Shown here: positions 27,544 through 36,677 of the stretch, piece by piece
How the letters are laid out: every line of letters begins with the position of its first letter
Position numbering within the stretch: position 1 is the first letter of the stretch
From: Gelidibacter salicanalis
Lineage (GTDB): Bacteria > Bacteroidota > Bacteroidia > Flavobacteriales > Flavobacteriaceae
Assembly: GCF_016469035.1 (NCBI RefSeq)
Contig: NZ_JAEHJZ010000036.1
Coordinates: forward strand, 112,864-176,863
Reading direction: 5' to 3'
DNA: 64,000 nucleotides
Position numbers and translations under genes: made by a program
The notes under the pieces: model-generated
What the model saw: the letters and a program-made list of their open reading frames with translations, nothing else
What the model was told of the DNA's origin: nothing
Database searches by the model: none

Positions 27544-29898
27544 CTATTTTTGAGCCGCATACGTATACACCCCATCAGCATTTAAACTGAATGTTAACAC
27601 CTCATCATTAACTTTAACTTGACCTGATTCATTTGGTTGTCCTGCGATTTTTGCTGTATGGATACGTCCATTTTCCCAAAGCATATCTATTTCAAATCCG
27701 CCACGCGCCTTTAATCCTGTCACTTCTCCTGAGTTCCAGGCATCCGGTAAAGCTGGCAATAATTCGATGATTCCTGAGTGCGATTGGAGCAGCATTTCTG
27801 CCATTCCAGAAGCGCCCCCCATATTACCATCCAATTGAAATGGCGGGTGTGCACACAATAAATTGGAATAGGTTCCTCCAGCGGTGGACATGTCAACACT
27901 GGTGTCTGCAACAGGTTTGAGTAAGCTTTTCAACATTTTATGGGTGCGGTTCCCGTCATTAAGACGTGCCCAAAAGTTCATCTTCCAACCACGCGACCAG
28001 CCTGTACCGCTATCGCCACGAGCGTTTAAGGTGACTCTGGAGGCTTCAGCTAATTCTGGCGTTTTCGCCGTTGAAATTTGATTTCCTGGATGCAAGGCGA
28101 ATAAATGAGAGACATGACGGTGATTGCTTTTTGGATCATCCACATCTTCTGTCCATTCCTGTAACTGTCCCCAAGAGCCAATTTTAGGTGCTAAAATCCC
28201 ATCTCTAGTCATTTTGGCTATGTTGGTGAAGTCGTCGTTGATTCCTAGCACCTCAGCAGCTTTGATAGAATTGTTCAAAACATCCCAGGCAATTTGATGG
28301 TCCATAGAAGCTCCTTGTGAAATCCCACCGTGCTCTGGTGAATATGACGGTGTGGACACCAACTTACCGTTTTCATCTTTAGTAAGGTAATCGATCCAAA
28401 AGAGCGCCGATTCTTTCATGATTGGATAGGCCTTCTCTTTTAAATAGGTTGTGTCTTGTGTAAAATCATAATGGTCCCATAAATGTTGCGAAAACCACGC
28501 TGCACCTGTTGGAAAGAATCCCCAATCTACGCCCCATCCTGGTGAGGTATAACCAAAGGCATTGATCATGGTATTGGCCATCCAACCACGGGTATTAAAA
28601 AATTCTTTGGCAGCCAATTTTCCTGGTTCTACCAAACTCTCAATCAAGTCTAAAAACGGTTCATGGCATTCTGAAAGATTGGTCATTTCTGCAGGCCAAT
28701 AAATCATTTCCAAGTTAATATTACTGTGGTAATCAGCAGCCCATGGCGGATTGGTGGAGTTGTTCCACTTGCCCTGTAAGTGCATCGACATGGTGTTTGG
28801 TCGGCTGCCTGCTATCATTAAATAGCGTGCATACTGAAAATACAGACTTTCTAAAGCGTTATCATCTGAACCATTCGCGTAGGCATTTAAGCGTTCATTA
28901 GTTGGGATGTTTAGGGTTGGACCCTCGCCCAAATTCAGACTGACGCGATCAAATAAATTAGAATAATCTGTAACATGTTCGTTCTTCAATTGATCAAATG
29001 TGGTGCTTTCCCATTTTTTCAATACAGCGTTATTGCCTGCTTTATAATCGTTTCCTTTATACGTAGGATAATCAAGCCTGTACCCTGTTGCAGAAGTGTT
29101 CAAGATGACTACATTTTTCGCGCCTTTTACATAAATGATACCATCCTTGTAGGTGATTTTACCATCTGACATTTTCAAGGATAACTTCGTTTCAAACGGC
29201 ATTCCGTTATCAGCAACTTTACCTTCAAAAGTGTATATACCAGCATTGAAATTTTGAGAAACCAGTTCGTGAGGTGTTTCAAATCGAATTTCATAATCCG
29301 TCTTTTTTGAACTTTCAAAACGATACACCATAGTATTGCTTGGGTAATTTCCAAAATACGTACGGTTGTAGGTATCTTTGCCAATATTGTAGGTAACTTT
29401 CCCCTGTGCTTTGCTAATATCAAGACTGCGTTTGTAGTTGGCAACTTCTCCCGTATGTCCCACTTTTACGAAGATATCGCCCATGGTTTGTTGCGCTCCA
29501 TAATCGCCAAAATCAGCATTGTACTGTTTCCCGGTGTTAATAATACCGGTAAATTGAGCCTGGGCAATTTTATGAGCCTCAGCTTTTTTGCCTTCTTTTA
29601 ACAAGGCTCTTACTTCAGGTAAATGCTTATAGGCACTGTCACGCATCCCGAAGTTGTAGTCAGGATTTGAATCAGGCCCCCCAGACCACAGGCTGCCTTC
29701 TGAAAATTGAATTTGTTCTTCCTGAACACCTCCAAAAAACATGGCACCCACATAACCGTTTCCAATAGGTAAGGCTTGCGTCATCCACACCGTAGCGGGC
29801 TCATCATACCACAGTTCTAAAGGATTACTTTTTTGAGCAAAGGTTGTCATCGTCAGAAAAATGAAGTACACACTACATGCTAATTTTAAACTTTTCAA
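27544..29898 (-). CDS. GH95 alpha-L-fucosidase, exported
   Basis: Glycoside hydrolase of family 95, 784 residues, releasing terminal L-fucose (or, in some members, L-galactose) by inversion. A signal peptide (about 1-21, ending TFAQ) exports it. The N-terminal segment ELWYDEPATVWMTQALPIGN with GYVGAMFFGG is the family opening. Catalytic-site regions visible are NINLEMIYWPAEMTNLSE (Asn pair region; most members have MNYWPAE), SYSPEHG with the general acid Glu, and FQLDGNMGG with the base-assisting Asp. It lies downstream of the fucose operon on the same strand, separated by a repeat tract, and would supply its substrate. Confidence 0.93.
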   Translation of the reverse strand: MKSLKLACSVYFIFLTMTTFAQKSNPLELWYDEPATVWMTQALPIGNGYVGAMFFGGVQEEQIQFSEGSLWSGGPDSNPDYNFGMRDSAYKHLPEVRALLKEGKKAEAHKIAQAQFTGIINTGKQYNADFGDYGAQQTMGDIFVKVGHTGEVANYKRSLDISKAQGKVTYNIGKDTYNRTYFGNYPSNTMVYRFESSKKTDYEIRFETPHELVSQNFNAGIYTFEGKVADNGMPFETKLSLKMSDGKITYKDGIIYVKGAKNVVILNTSATGYRLDYPTYKGNDYKAGNNAVLKKWESTTFDQLKNEHVTDYSNLFDRVSLNLGEGPTLNIPTNERLNAYANGSDDNALESLYFQYARYLMIAGSRPNTMSMHLQGKWNNSTNPPWAADYHSNINLEMIYWPAEMTNLSECHEPFLDLIESLVEPGKLAAKEFFNTRGWMANTMINAFGYTSPGWGVDWGFFPTGAAWFSQHLWDHYDFTQDTTYLKEKAYPIMKESALFWIDYLTKDENGKLVSTPSYSPEHGGISQGASMDHQIAWDVLNNSIKAAEVLGINDDFTNIAKMTRDGILAPKIGSWGQLQEWTEDVDDPKSNHRHVSHLFALHPGNQISTAKTPELAEASRVTLNARGDSGTGWSRGWKMNFWARLNDGNRTHKMLKSLLKPVADTSVDMSTAGGTYSNLLCAHPPFQLDGNMGGASGMAEMLLQSHSGIIELLPALPDAWNSGEVTGLKARGGFEIDMLWENGRIHTAKIAGQPNESGQVKVNDEVLTFSLNADGVYTYAAQK

Positions 29899-30020
29899 TG
29901 TCTTTTTAATTTTATATTAATTTGATATGAGTATTCAGGAAACAGGTAAAATATGAACAAACTTAATTCAGAATCACGAATGATTATCAGTTAGTTCAAA
30001 TCAAGTCTTGGTTCTTGGTT

Positions 30021-30056
30021 CTCTGTTCCCTGTTCCCTGTTCCCTGTTCCCTGTTC
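30021..30056. repeat. Heptamer tandem repeat, tract 1
   Basis: GTTCCCT repeats four times perfectly (30025-30052) plus a partial unit, with degenerate copies before it. It is one of three heptamer tracts between GH95 and the L-lactate dehydrogenase gene. Confidence 0.85.
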
Positions 30057-30160
30057 AAAATATAATCCTACTTATAATCAACCAAAAACCACATCGTCTT
30101 CTGCTTCTCTCCGGAAGCAGAATCCACTCCTCCCTCACGAGGAGGAGAATTTAAGAGGGT
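30046..30160. repeat. 115-bp duplicated module, copy 1
   Basis: Matches 30231-30345 over its full 115 bp with three substitutions. The unit starts in the heptamer tract and holds two short inverted repeats, GCTTC/GAAGC around TCTCCG and CTCCTCC/GGAGGAG. It encodes nothing recognisable. Confidence 0.85.
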
Positions 30161-30196
30161 AGTTTAATTTGGGAATTGTGAATTGTGATTCCAGAT

Positions 30197-30241
30197 TTCT
30201 CTATTCTCTATTCTCTACTCTCTACTCTCTGTTCCCTGTTC
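30197..30241. repeat. Heptamer tandem repeat, tract 2
   Basis: A degenerate 7-nt periodicity with units CTCTATT, CTCTACT, CTCTGTT and CCCTGTT, running into the second copy of the duplicated module. Confidence 0.75.
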
Positions 30242-30345
30242 AAAATATAATCCTACTTATAATCAACCAAAAACCACCTCGTCTTCTGCTTCTCTCCGGA
30301 AGCAGAATCCACTCCTCCTTCCCGAGGAGGAGAATTTAAGAGGGT
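30231..30345. repeat. 115-bp duplicated module, copy 2
   Basis: Second copy of the unit at 30046-30160, offset by 185 bp, with the same two hairpins. It differs at three positions (ACATC/ACCTC and two within the C-rich stem). Confidence 0.85.
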
Positions 30346-30380
30346 GAGTAATTAATAAATCGTGAATTATAAATCGAGAA

Positions 30381-30440
30381 TTTCTCTTCTCTCTGTTCTC
30401 TGTTCTCTATTCTATTTTCTTTGTTCTTTGTTCTCTTCTC
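30381..30440. repeat. Heptamer tandem repeat, tract 3
   Basis: A third pyrimidine-rich tract with 7-nt periodicity (CTCTGTT, CTCTATT, then degenerate), starting after the second module and ending close to the stop of the lactate dehydrogenase gene. Confidence 0.65.
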
Positions 30441-30451
30441 TAAAATCTCCA

Positions 30452-31600
30452 TCACTTCACCAAAAACTTCGGTAAATCTTCTACTTTCTCACAACACACC
30501 TGCTCCATCACTTGCTGAAATTCGCGTTTCATCAACGAAATGGTATGATTCCCACCTTCTTTGCCCAAAGCACCAACACCATACATAAAACTGCGTCCCA
30601 TAAACGTAAACTCTGCGCCGCTTGCCATGGCCCTTGCTATATCAGGACCTCCACGTAAACCAGAGTCGACCATCATTTTTATTTGGCCCTTAAATTTTTC
30701 GGCCAAATGCGTCATCGGTACAATGGTAGATTGGCCGGCATCCAATTGACGTCCGCCGTGATTGGACACAATTAATCCATCTACTCCTAAATTGATCGCT
30801 TTCTGCACGTCTTCTTCACTGACCACGCCCTTAATCACTAATTTCCCTTCCCACTGGTCTCTTATTGAAGCGATTCGATCTTCATTTAAGCGTCCAGAAA
30901 AAGTCACGTCCATAAACTCACCCAACTTTTTCAAATTTAAACCTTTGGGCATATAAGCTTCCATGGTTTTAAAAGACGGTTGGCCATGAATTAAAGTTTG
31001 AATCGCCCAATCGGGTTTTGTAAAAACTTCAAGAATATTTGTTAAGCTCATGGTTGGCGGCATGGCCAGACCATTTCTAATATCACGTGGACGATGCCCA
31101 AACGTAGGTACATCGGCTAAAATCACCAACACATCAGTTCCAGCATTGGCGGCTCTATCCAGCAAATCCCGCTTCACTTTTTCATCGGCGGGATGATACA
31201 GTTGAAACCAGGATTTGCCCTCCGTTAATTCTGCAATTCGTTCAATACTTGATGTGGTTACCGTACTCAATATAAACGGAATATTATGAGCAAACGCGGC
31301 TTTGGCTAAAATTTCTGGAGCGTTAGGCCACATGAGACCTTGAAGTCCTATTGGAGCTATACCAAAAGGCGCATCGTAGGTATGGCCAAACAATTCAGTT
31401 TTAGTATCTGACCTATCAAACTTTGACAAATACTGTGGCATCAATTCCACCTTTTGCAGATCTGTACGGTTTTTATCTAAATTGATATCTTCGTTACAAC
31501 CACCGTCCAAATATTCAAAAGCGAACTTTGGTATTTTTACCATCGCCCTGTTCCTTAAATCGGTTACAGACGGATATTTAGGGTTTATTGTCAATTCCAT
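30452..31600 (-). CDS. lldD: FMN-dependent L-lactate dehydrogenase (alpha-hydroxy-acid oxidase family)
   Basis: FMN alpha-hydroxy-acid dehydrogenase, 382 residues, oxidising L-lactate to pyruvate. Visible are GIAPIGLQGLMWPNAPEILA (FMN/substrate site), the central WFQLYHP, KGVVSEEDVQKAINLGVDGL with the FMN lysine, the active-site histidine in VSNHGGRQLD and VDSGLRGGPDIARAMASGA for the phosphate. It is the last gene of the fucose operon, 6 nt after the mutarotase. The pathway there produces pyruvate plus L-lactate, so this enzyme closes the route. Symbol is by family and context; the electron acceptor is not known. Confidence 0.85.
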   Translation of the reverse strand: MELTINPKYPSVTDLRNRAMVKIPKFAFEYLDGGCNEDINLDKNRTDLQKVELMPQYLSKFDRSDTKTELFGHTYDAPFGIAPIGLQGLMWPNAPEILAKAAFAHNIPFILSTVTTSSIERIAELTEGKSWFQLYHPADEKVKRDLLDRAANAGTDVLVILADVPTFGHRPRDIRNGLAMPPTMSLTNILEVFTKPDWAIQTLIHGQPSFKTMEAYMPKGLNLKKLGEFMDVTFSGRLNEDRIASIRDQWEGKLVIKGVVSEEDVQKAINLGVDGLIVSNHGGRQLDAGQSTIVPMTHLAEKFKGQIKMMVDSGLRGGPDIARAMASGAEFTFMGRSFMYGVGALGKEGGNHTISLMKREFQQVMEQVCCEKVEDLPKFLVK

Positions 31601-31606
31601 ATTATG

Positions 31607-31948
31607 CTACGCTTTTAAATGATATATCTTATCCATCAATACCCACTTTTCACCAGCTTTTGCGCCAGGAAGTGCTTGTTGATACTTCCACATAAGGCTC
31701 TCCCATTCTTGAACTTTTGGGTTGTTGGCATCCCTATCATTTTTCTTTTCAAATGAGAAACCCTCGTTAACATCCATAATCATAAAGAGACGATTTTCAA
31801 CAACATAAATCTCTAAGTTTTCAATGCCGCTATCCTTAATACTTTCAACAATTTCCGGCCAAACTTTTTCATGATGTTTCTTATAGGCCGAAATTAATTC
31901 GGCATCATTGATCAAATCGAGTGCAAAACAGTATCTATGCGTTTTCAT
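31607..31948 (-). CDS. RhaM-type sugar mutarotase
   Basis: A 113-residue protein of the L-rhamnose mutarotase (RhaM, DUF718) family, interconverting sugar anomers. The start KTHRYCFALDLINDAELISA, the segment HHEKVWPEIVESIKDSGIEN and VQEWESLMWKYQQALPGA are typical. In a fucose operon it likely acts on L-fucose, supplying the anomer the dehydrogenase uses. It overlaps the transporter gene by 14 nt. Confidence 0.85.
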   Translation of the reverse strand: MKTHRYCFALDLINDAELISAYKKHHEKVWPEIVESIKDSGIENLEIYVVENRLFMIMDVNEGFSFEKKNDRDANNPKVQEWESLMWKYQQALPGAKAGEKWVLMDKIYHLKA

Positions 31949-33266
31949 GCTTCATAGTTTTATATCCGAACAATGCCACCACGGCTAAACAAATTAACGG
32001 CAGAATGAACGAAAAATTAACTTCCGGTATATAGCCTAAGATTTTTGCATCGCTAAAACCTGGGCCGCCAATATCTAATATACTTCCTTGTAAAACTGGC
32101 AATAGGGCGCCGCCTACAATGGCCATCACCAAACCGGCTGAACCAATTTTAGCTTCATCGCCCATATTATTTAAAGCAATACCGTAAATGGTTGGGAACA
32201 TAATACTCATAAAAAGTGATGTGGCAACTAGGCTGTACAATCCTAAATGTCCGCCGACAAAGACAGTGATCATCGTAGTGATTACACCGCCAATTCCAAA
32301 AACAAACAACAATTTGGCCGGGCTAAAACGCTTCATTGAGAGCGTCCCAAGCCATCTTCCTGCCAAAAATAATAGCATCGCGCCAACATTATACCAAGTT
32401 GCGGTGAGTTGTTCGTTGGCTGGTAATGTTGCATTCAAATTGTCTACATATTGAAAAATGAAAGTCCAGCACATAATTTGGGCACCTACATAAAAAATTT
32501 GCGCTACCACCCCAGTGATGTAGGTTTTATTCTTAACCAAAATTTTAAAGGTCTTTGAAAGTGCAATTTTGGAATGCGCTTCCACCTTCGGAAATTTAAC
32601 TGCCATGATTGCCCCCATGATTACCAAAACCAAAATACCCAAAGCAATGTATGGCACACTGATGACGCTTAAATCGTTCTCGCGAATGACGGCCATTTCT
32701 GAATTGGATAAGGCTTGGTAGGTTTCTTCCGTAAAATCTACGGATCGCAGAGCATCAATAATAAATACCTGCGCGATGATCATTCCTGTTAAGGAGCCTA
32801 TGGGGTTGAATGATTGCGCTAAATTGAGACGTTGGGTTGCAGTTTCTTTAGGTCCTAAGGCTAAAATCAACGGATTAGAAGTGGTTTCTAAAAATGCCAA
32901 TCCGCAGGTCATTACCCAAAGGGAAATCAAGAAGTAATTAAAAGTTTCGAATTTTGCCGCCGGAAAAAACAAAAATGCGCCAATGGCATACAAGGTCAAT
33001 CCAACAATAATTCCAGACTTATAACTGTATTTTCTAATAAACAACGCTGCTGGCAAAGCCATAAAGAAATATCCAAAATAAAAGGCAAATTGCACTAATG
33101 ACGCTTGTGTATTTGAAAGTTCTGGCATGACTTTTTTAAATGCCGACACCATAGGATTGGTTAAATCATTCGCGATTCCCCATAGTGCAAATAGAGAGGT
33201 TATCAATATGAATGGCAGGAGAATGTTTCGGGAAACGATTGGTTGTTTAGTAAGGTTTTTCATCAT
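31935..33266 (-). CDS. fucP: L-fucose:H+ symporter, FucP family
   Basis: MFS sugar symporter of 443 residues with 12 helices. Signature segments are ALWGIANDLTNPMVSAFKKV at the N-terminus, QFAFYFGYFFMALPAALFIR, FLETTSNPLILALGPKETAT and SIMFPTIYGIALNNMGDEAK, typical of FucP rather than the glucose/galactose GluP group. The start overlaps the preceding dehydrogenase stop by one base (TAATG). Context of a full fucose pathway supports L-fucose as substrate. Confidence 0.92.
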   Translation of the reverse strand: MMKNLTKQPIVSRNILLPFILITSLFALWGIANDLTNPMVSAFKKVMPELSNTQASLVQFAFYFGYFFMALPAALFIRKYSYKSGIIVGLTLYAIGAFLFFPAAKFETFNYFLISLWVMTCGLAFLETTSNPLILALGPKETATQRLNLAQSFNPIGSLTGMIIAQVFIIDALRSVDFTEETYQALSNSEMAVIRENDLSVISVPYIALGILVLVIMGAIMAVKFPKVEAHSKIALSKTFKILVKNKTYITGVVAQIFYVGAQIMCWTFIFQYVDNLNATLPANEQLTATWYNVGAMLLFLAGRWLGTLSMKRFSPAKLLFVFGIGGVITTMITVFVGGHLGLYSLVATSLFMSIMFPTIYGIALNNMGDEAKIGSAGLVMAIVGGALLPVLQGSILDIGGPGFSDAKILGYIPEVNFSFILPLICLAVVALFGYKTMKHENA

Positions 33267-34045
33267 TATAAGGAGCGGTCTAAATGTGTGTACCCACCAT
33301 CAACAAACACCAATTGTCCGGTAGTATGGCTTGATAATTCTGATAATAAAAATGCGACAGTATTGGCGATTTCAGTAGTGGTGGTCATACGGTTTTCTAA
33401 AGGAATATTTTTGGTGATTTCAGCCAATCGTTCTTTCGGATTTGGGAAGGTTTTTAACCAATTGGAATATTGTGGTGTATCACATTCCGCAACAATTACG
33501 GCGTTTACACGAATGCTGTACGGCAATAATTCTAACGCCCATTCTCTAGTCAATGCGTTTCTGGCACCGTTGGCAGCGGCGTAACCTGATGTTCCACCTT
33601 GACCGGTAACTGAAGTTTTAGAGCCAATATTCACGATAGCACCTTTAGATTTTTTAAGCTCGGGCAATGCGTGATGAGCCATCGCGTAATAATGGGCCAC
33701 ATTGCGTTGAATGGACAACATAAAGTCATCGTAATTACCAGATTCAAGACCGACACCATCATTAACACCTGCGTTATTTACCAAACCGTCAATACGTCCA
33801 AATTTCTTAATCACACTTTCAACCGCATTTTTACATGCTTCCTTATTGGTCAGTTCAGCAATAGCATGAAATGCGTTCCCTCCCCTTTCTTTTATGTTAT
33901 TTACAGCCTCTAAAACATCCGATTCAGTGCGTCCTACAATCACCGGAACAGCGCCTTCTTGAGCTAATACATTACAAATACCGTTGCCGATACCTTTTGA
34001 ACCTCCCGTGACAATTATTACTTTATTCTTCAGTTTTAAATCCAT
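33266..34045 (-). CDS. SDR L-fucose dehydrogenase
   Basis: Short-chain dehydrogenase of 259 residues. The Rossmann motif is TGGSKGIGN (13-21) and NNAG is at about 90-93. The active site is unusual: S142, Y155, but the SDR lysine of YxxxK is replaced by N159 (GYAAANGARNALTREWA). The end GQLVFVDGGYTHLDRSL and the segment RVNAVIVAECDTPQYSNW fit the fucose-dehydrogenase group encoded in such operons. Likely reaction: L-fucose to L-fucono-1,5-lactone with NAD(P)+. It starts 4 nt after the lactonase gene ends. Confidence 0.85.
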   Translation of the reverse strand: MDLKLKNKVIIVTGGSKGIGNGICNVLAQEGAVPVIVGRTESDVLEAVNNIKERGGNAFHAIAELTNKEACKNAVESVIKKFGRIDGLVNNAGVNDGVGLESGNYDDFMLSIQRNVAHYYAMAHHALPELKKSKGAIVNIGSKTSVTGQGGTSGYAAANGARNALTREWALELLPYSIRVNAVIVAECDTPQYSNWLKTFPNPKERLAEITKNIPLENRMTTTTEIANTVAFLLSELSSHTTGQLVFVDGGYTHLDRSL

Positions 34046-34049
34046 AGTT

Positions 34050-34880
34050 TCAATCTTTTAAATGGTACCACGCTTGTGCGTTACGTCCCATAATGTGTTG
34101 TTGTTCGGTTTCTGAAAATTGTGCGATATAATCCTCAACAAGACCAACCGTTTCAGCATAATTTCCCGCCATTACACTCACTGGCCAATCGCTGCCAAAA
34201 AGTGTTCTCTTGGTTCCAAAGGCTTTAAAAACCACATCCAAATAAGGTTGCATGGTGGTGTTGTCCCAATTGTTCCAATCTGCTTCTGTAGTAAATCCGG
34301 ACACTTTACAGGCGACATTTTCAAAGCCTGATAGTGTTTGGATATGACGTTTCCAGGTCTTTATTCTGCCGTCTTTGATATAAGGTTTTGCACAATGGTC
34401 CAGTATAAAGTTTTGGTTAGGAAATGTTTTGACCAATGCGATGGCTTCTTCCAATTGATGTGGAAAAATCAAGATGTCATAAGTGAAATTGTAGTTTTCC
34501 AGCGCAGACATACCGCGTTGAAAATCCTTTCGCAGCATAAAACCTTCCGGTTCCGCTTGCACGATATGTCGGAGACCTTTTAGGGTTTCATATGTTGAAA
34601 AATGCTCCAATCGTTCATCAATAGCAACACTACATAAATCCAACCACCCCACAACACCTTTAATAAACATGTGTTGTTCTGCTAAATCCAATAAGAATTC
34701 AGTTTCTTTTTCTGAAGTGTCCGCTTGTACCGCAATACAACCATCAAACTGATGCTGTTGCAATAACGGATGTAAGTCTTCAGGTAAAAAGTCACGTTGA
34801 AGCACACCCATTCCATCCGTAATCCACGCATCTCTTTGCGGATTAAATTGCCAAAAATGTTGATGTGCGTCTATTTTCAT
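34050..34880 (-). CDS. L-fucono-1,5-lactonase (amidohydrolase family)
   Basis: Amidohydrolase_2 protein, 276 residues. It opens with KIDAHQHFWQFNPQRDAWI (HxH metal motif H6-x-H8, DAHQHFW) and has FILDHCAKPYIKDG (His) and LFGSDWPV (Asp) late in the chain, matching the COG3618 lactonases of sugar acid pathways. It should hydrolyse L-fuconolactone to L-fuconate between the dehydrogenase and the dehydratase. No signal peptide; cytoplasmic. Confidence 0.88.
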   Translation of the reverse strand: MKIDAHQHFWQFNPQRDAWITDGMGVLQRDFLPEDLHPLLQQHQFDGCIAVQADTSEKETEFLLDLAEQHMFIKGVVGWLDLCSVAIDERLEHFSTYETLKGLRHIVQAEPEGFMLRKDFQRGMSALENYNFTYDILIFPHQLEEAIALVKTFPNQNFILDHCAKPYIKDGRIKTWKRHIQTLSGFENVACKVSGFTTEADWNNWDNTTMQPYLDVVFKAFGTKRTLFGSDWPVSVMAGNYAETVGLVEDYIAQFSETEQQHIMGRNAQAWYHLKD

Positions 34881-34971
34881 GTGTATTTATCTATTGTTTT
34901 TTTTTGGACACATGCTGTTCGCGATTAGCCATTTCCGTTGAGCTATTAAATTTTGAACATGCTCGTTTCAT

Positions 34972-35823
34972 TTATTTGTAAGCTACTGCTGTTTGTTCTT
35001 GTACACCTAAACCATCAATGCCTAAACGCATCACATCTCCTGATTTTAAATAACGTGGTGGCTTAAATCCTAACCCAACGCCAAATGGGGTTCCGGTTGA
35101 AATCACATCGCCAGGCAATAAGGTCATAAACTGACTGATGTAGGATACTACATGCTGTACGTTAAATATAAAATCAGAGGTTGACGAGTCTTGCAAACGC
35201 TCACCGTTAACATCTAACCACAATTTCAAATTATTTGGATCTTTAACTTCATCCTTAGTGGCCATAAATGGTCCTAAAGGTGCAAACGTATCACATCCTT
35301 TCCCTTTACACCACTGGCCTTCCTTCTCAATTTGGAACGCACGTTCAGATACATCATTATGCAAGACATACCCCGCGATATGGTCGTCTGCCTCTTCTAA
35401 CGACACATACGATGCTTTTTTACCAATAACGATGGCCAATTCCACTTCCCAATCCGTTTTCTCACTATTTTTTGGAATGATGACCTTATCATTTGGACCG
35501 ACGATTGCCGTAGTAGATTTGAAAAACAAAACTGGCTCTGATGGTACTTTCATTCCCGCTTCCGCAGCATGTTGTGCGTAATTTAATCCGACACACACCA
35601 ATTTTGAAGGTCTTGCAATAGGCGATCCTAAGCGCAGACTCTCGGCAACCGCAGGGCAACTTGCCTCATTAGTTTTCAACCACTCCTTTAAACGCTCCAA
35701 TCCGTTGTTTTCGAAGAATTTTTCGTTGAAATCTTCAGCAAATGCACTGACATCTATACGTTTATTTTCTAATTGAAGTCCTGGTTTTTCTTGACCTTCT
35801 GATCCGAATCTTATGAGTTTCAT
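34972..35823 (-). CDS. FAH-family 2,4-diketo-3-deoxy-L-fuconate hydrolase
   Basis: Fumarylacetoacetate-hydrolase family, 283 residues. The metal-binding pattern is DWEVELAIVIGK (Glu pair) followed by YVLHNDVSERAF (Asp), and LVCVGLNYAQHAAEAGMKVP leads into the catalytic domain. In non-phosphorylating L-fucose pathways this family cleaves 2,4-diketo-3-deoxy-L-fuconate to pyruvate and L-lactate. The adjacent fuconate genes support this. The family is broad, so the exact substrate rests on context. Confidence 0.85.
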   Translation of the reverse strand: MKLIRFGSEGQEKPGLQLENKRIDVSAFAEDFNEKFFENNGLERLKEWLKTNEASCPAVAESLRLGSPIARPSKLVCVGLNYAQHAAEAGMKVPSEPVLFFKSTTAIVGPNDKVIIPKNSEKTDWEVELAIVIGKKASYVSLEEADDHIAGYVLHNDVSERAFQIEKEGQWCKGKGCDTFAPLGPFMATKDEVKDPNNLKLWLDVNGERLQDSSTSDFIFNVQHVVSYISQFMTLLPGDVISTGTPFGVGLGFKPPRYLKSGDVMRLGIDGLGVQEQTAVAYK

Positions 35824-35898
35824 TTTTGAGGTATTATTTAATTTTTATTATTAGTTTTTACTGGCACAACTTGATTTTCACGTGATTTTGAATATGAC

Positions 35899-36675
35899 TT
35901 AACCATTCAATTTAATAAATCCGCCATCAATAGGAAAATCAGTTCCTGTGATAAAAGACGCTTCATCACTACATAGATACAATGCCAAATGGGCAATTTC
36001 CTCAGGTTTCCCCATCCGTCCTATTGGTTGGGTCTTTGAGAGTTTCTCAAACATTTCAGCCTGATTATCTGGATAATTTTGTTCTATAAATCCATCTACA
36101 AACGGCGTATGCACTCGTGCTGGAGAAATACAGTTACATCGGATCCCGTTAGCAACATAATCTTTTGCCACCGAATAGGTCATGGTCAAAACCGCTCCTT
36201 TGGTCATGGAATAGGCAAATCGGTCAGAAATTCCAACCGACGAGGCAATAGACGCCATATTGATAATCACTCCTTTATTCTGCTTTTTAAAATATGGGAT
36301 GGCCGTTTTCATGCCGTTATAAACCCCTTTAATGTTAACGTTGTACAAACGGTCCAAATCATCGGGATTCGTGTTTTCTATATTGCCAACATGCGCTATT
36401 CCGGCATTGTTTATTAAAATATCGATGGCATTGGTCTTGGCAATTTGGCTAAAAATGTCCTCTACTTGCCCTTGATTGGAAACATCACATTGATAAAAAT
36501 TGGCCGATCCATTTTCATTTTTAATTTCTGAAACGGTGGCATTACCATTATCTGTATTAAAATCTAAAATACAAACATGTGCGCCTTGTTTAGCAAATGT
36601 GGTAGCAATGGCTTTCCCTATGCCGCTTCCACCACCAGTGATGACGGCTGTTTTTCCTTTTAAACTGAATACCAT
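35899..36675 (-). CDS. SDR 2-keto-3-deoxy-L-fuconate dehydrogenase
   Basis: Short-chain dehydrogenase of 258 residues with intact motifs: TGGGSGIGKA (13-22), NNAG, catalytic Ser and YSMTK around residues 152-156. Cofactor-binding D of CILDFNTDN suggests NAD preference. The product would be 2,4-diketo-3-deoxy-L-fuconate. It is followed 2 nt upstream in the operon by the fuconate dehydratase gene (gap 36676-36677). A family this broad needs the context for its call. Confidence 0.85.
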   Translation of the reverse strand: MVFSLKGKTAVITGGGSGIGKAIATTFAKQGAHVCILDFNTDNGNATVSEIKNENGSANFYQCDVSNQGQVEDIFSQIAKTNAIDILINNAGIAHVGNIENTNPDDLDRLYNVNIKGVYNGMKTAIPYFKKQNKGVIINMASIASSVGISDRFAYSMTKGAVLTMTYSVAKDYVANGIRCNCISPARVHTPFVDGFIEQNYPDNQAEMFEKLSKTQPIGRMGKPEEIAHLALYLCSDEASFITGTDFPIDGGFIKLNG

Positions 36676-36677
36676 AA

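Noticed and set aside
30053-30345. The heptamer and module repeats as a CRISPR array
   Set aside because: CRISPR arrays have 23-50 nt repeats with unique spacers of similar size; here the unit is 7 nt in tandem and a single 115-bp duplication, with no cas gene nearby.
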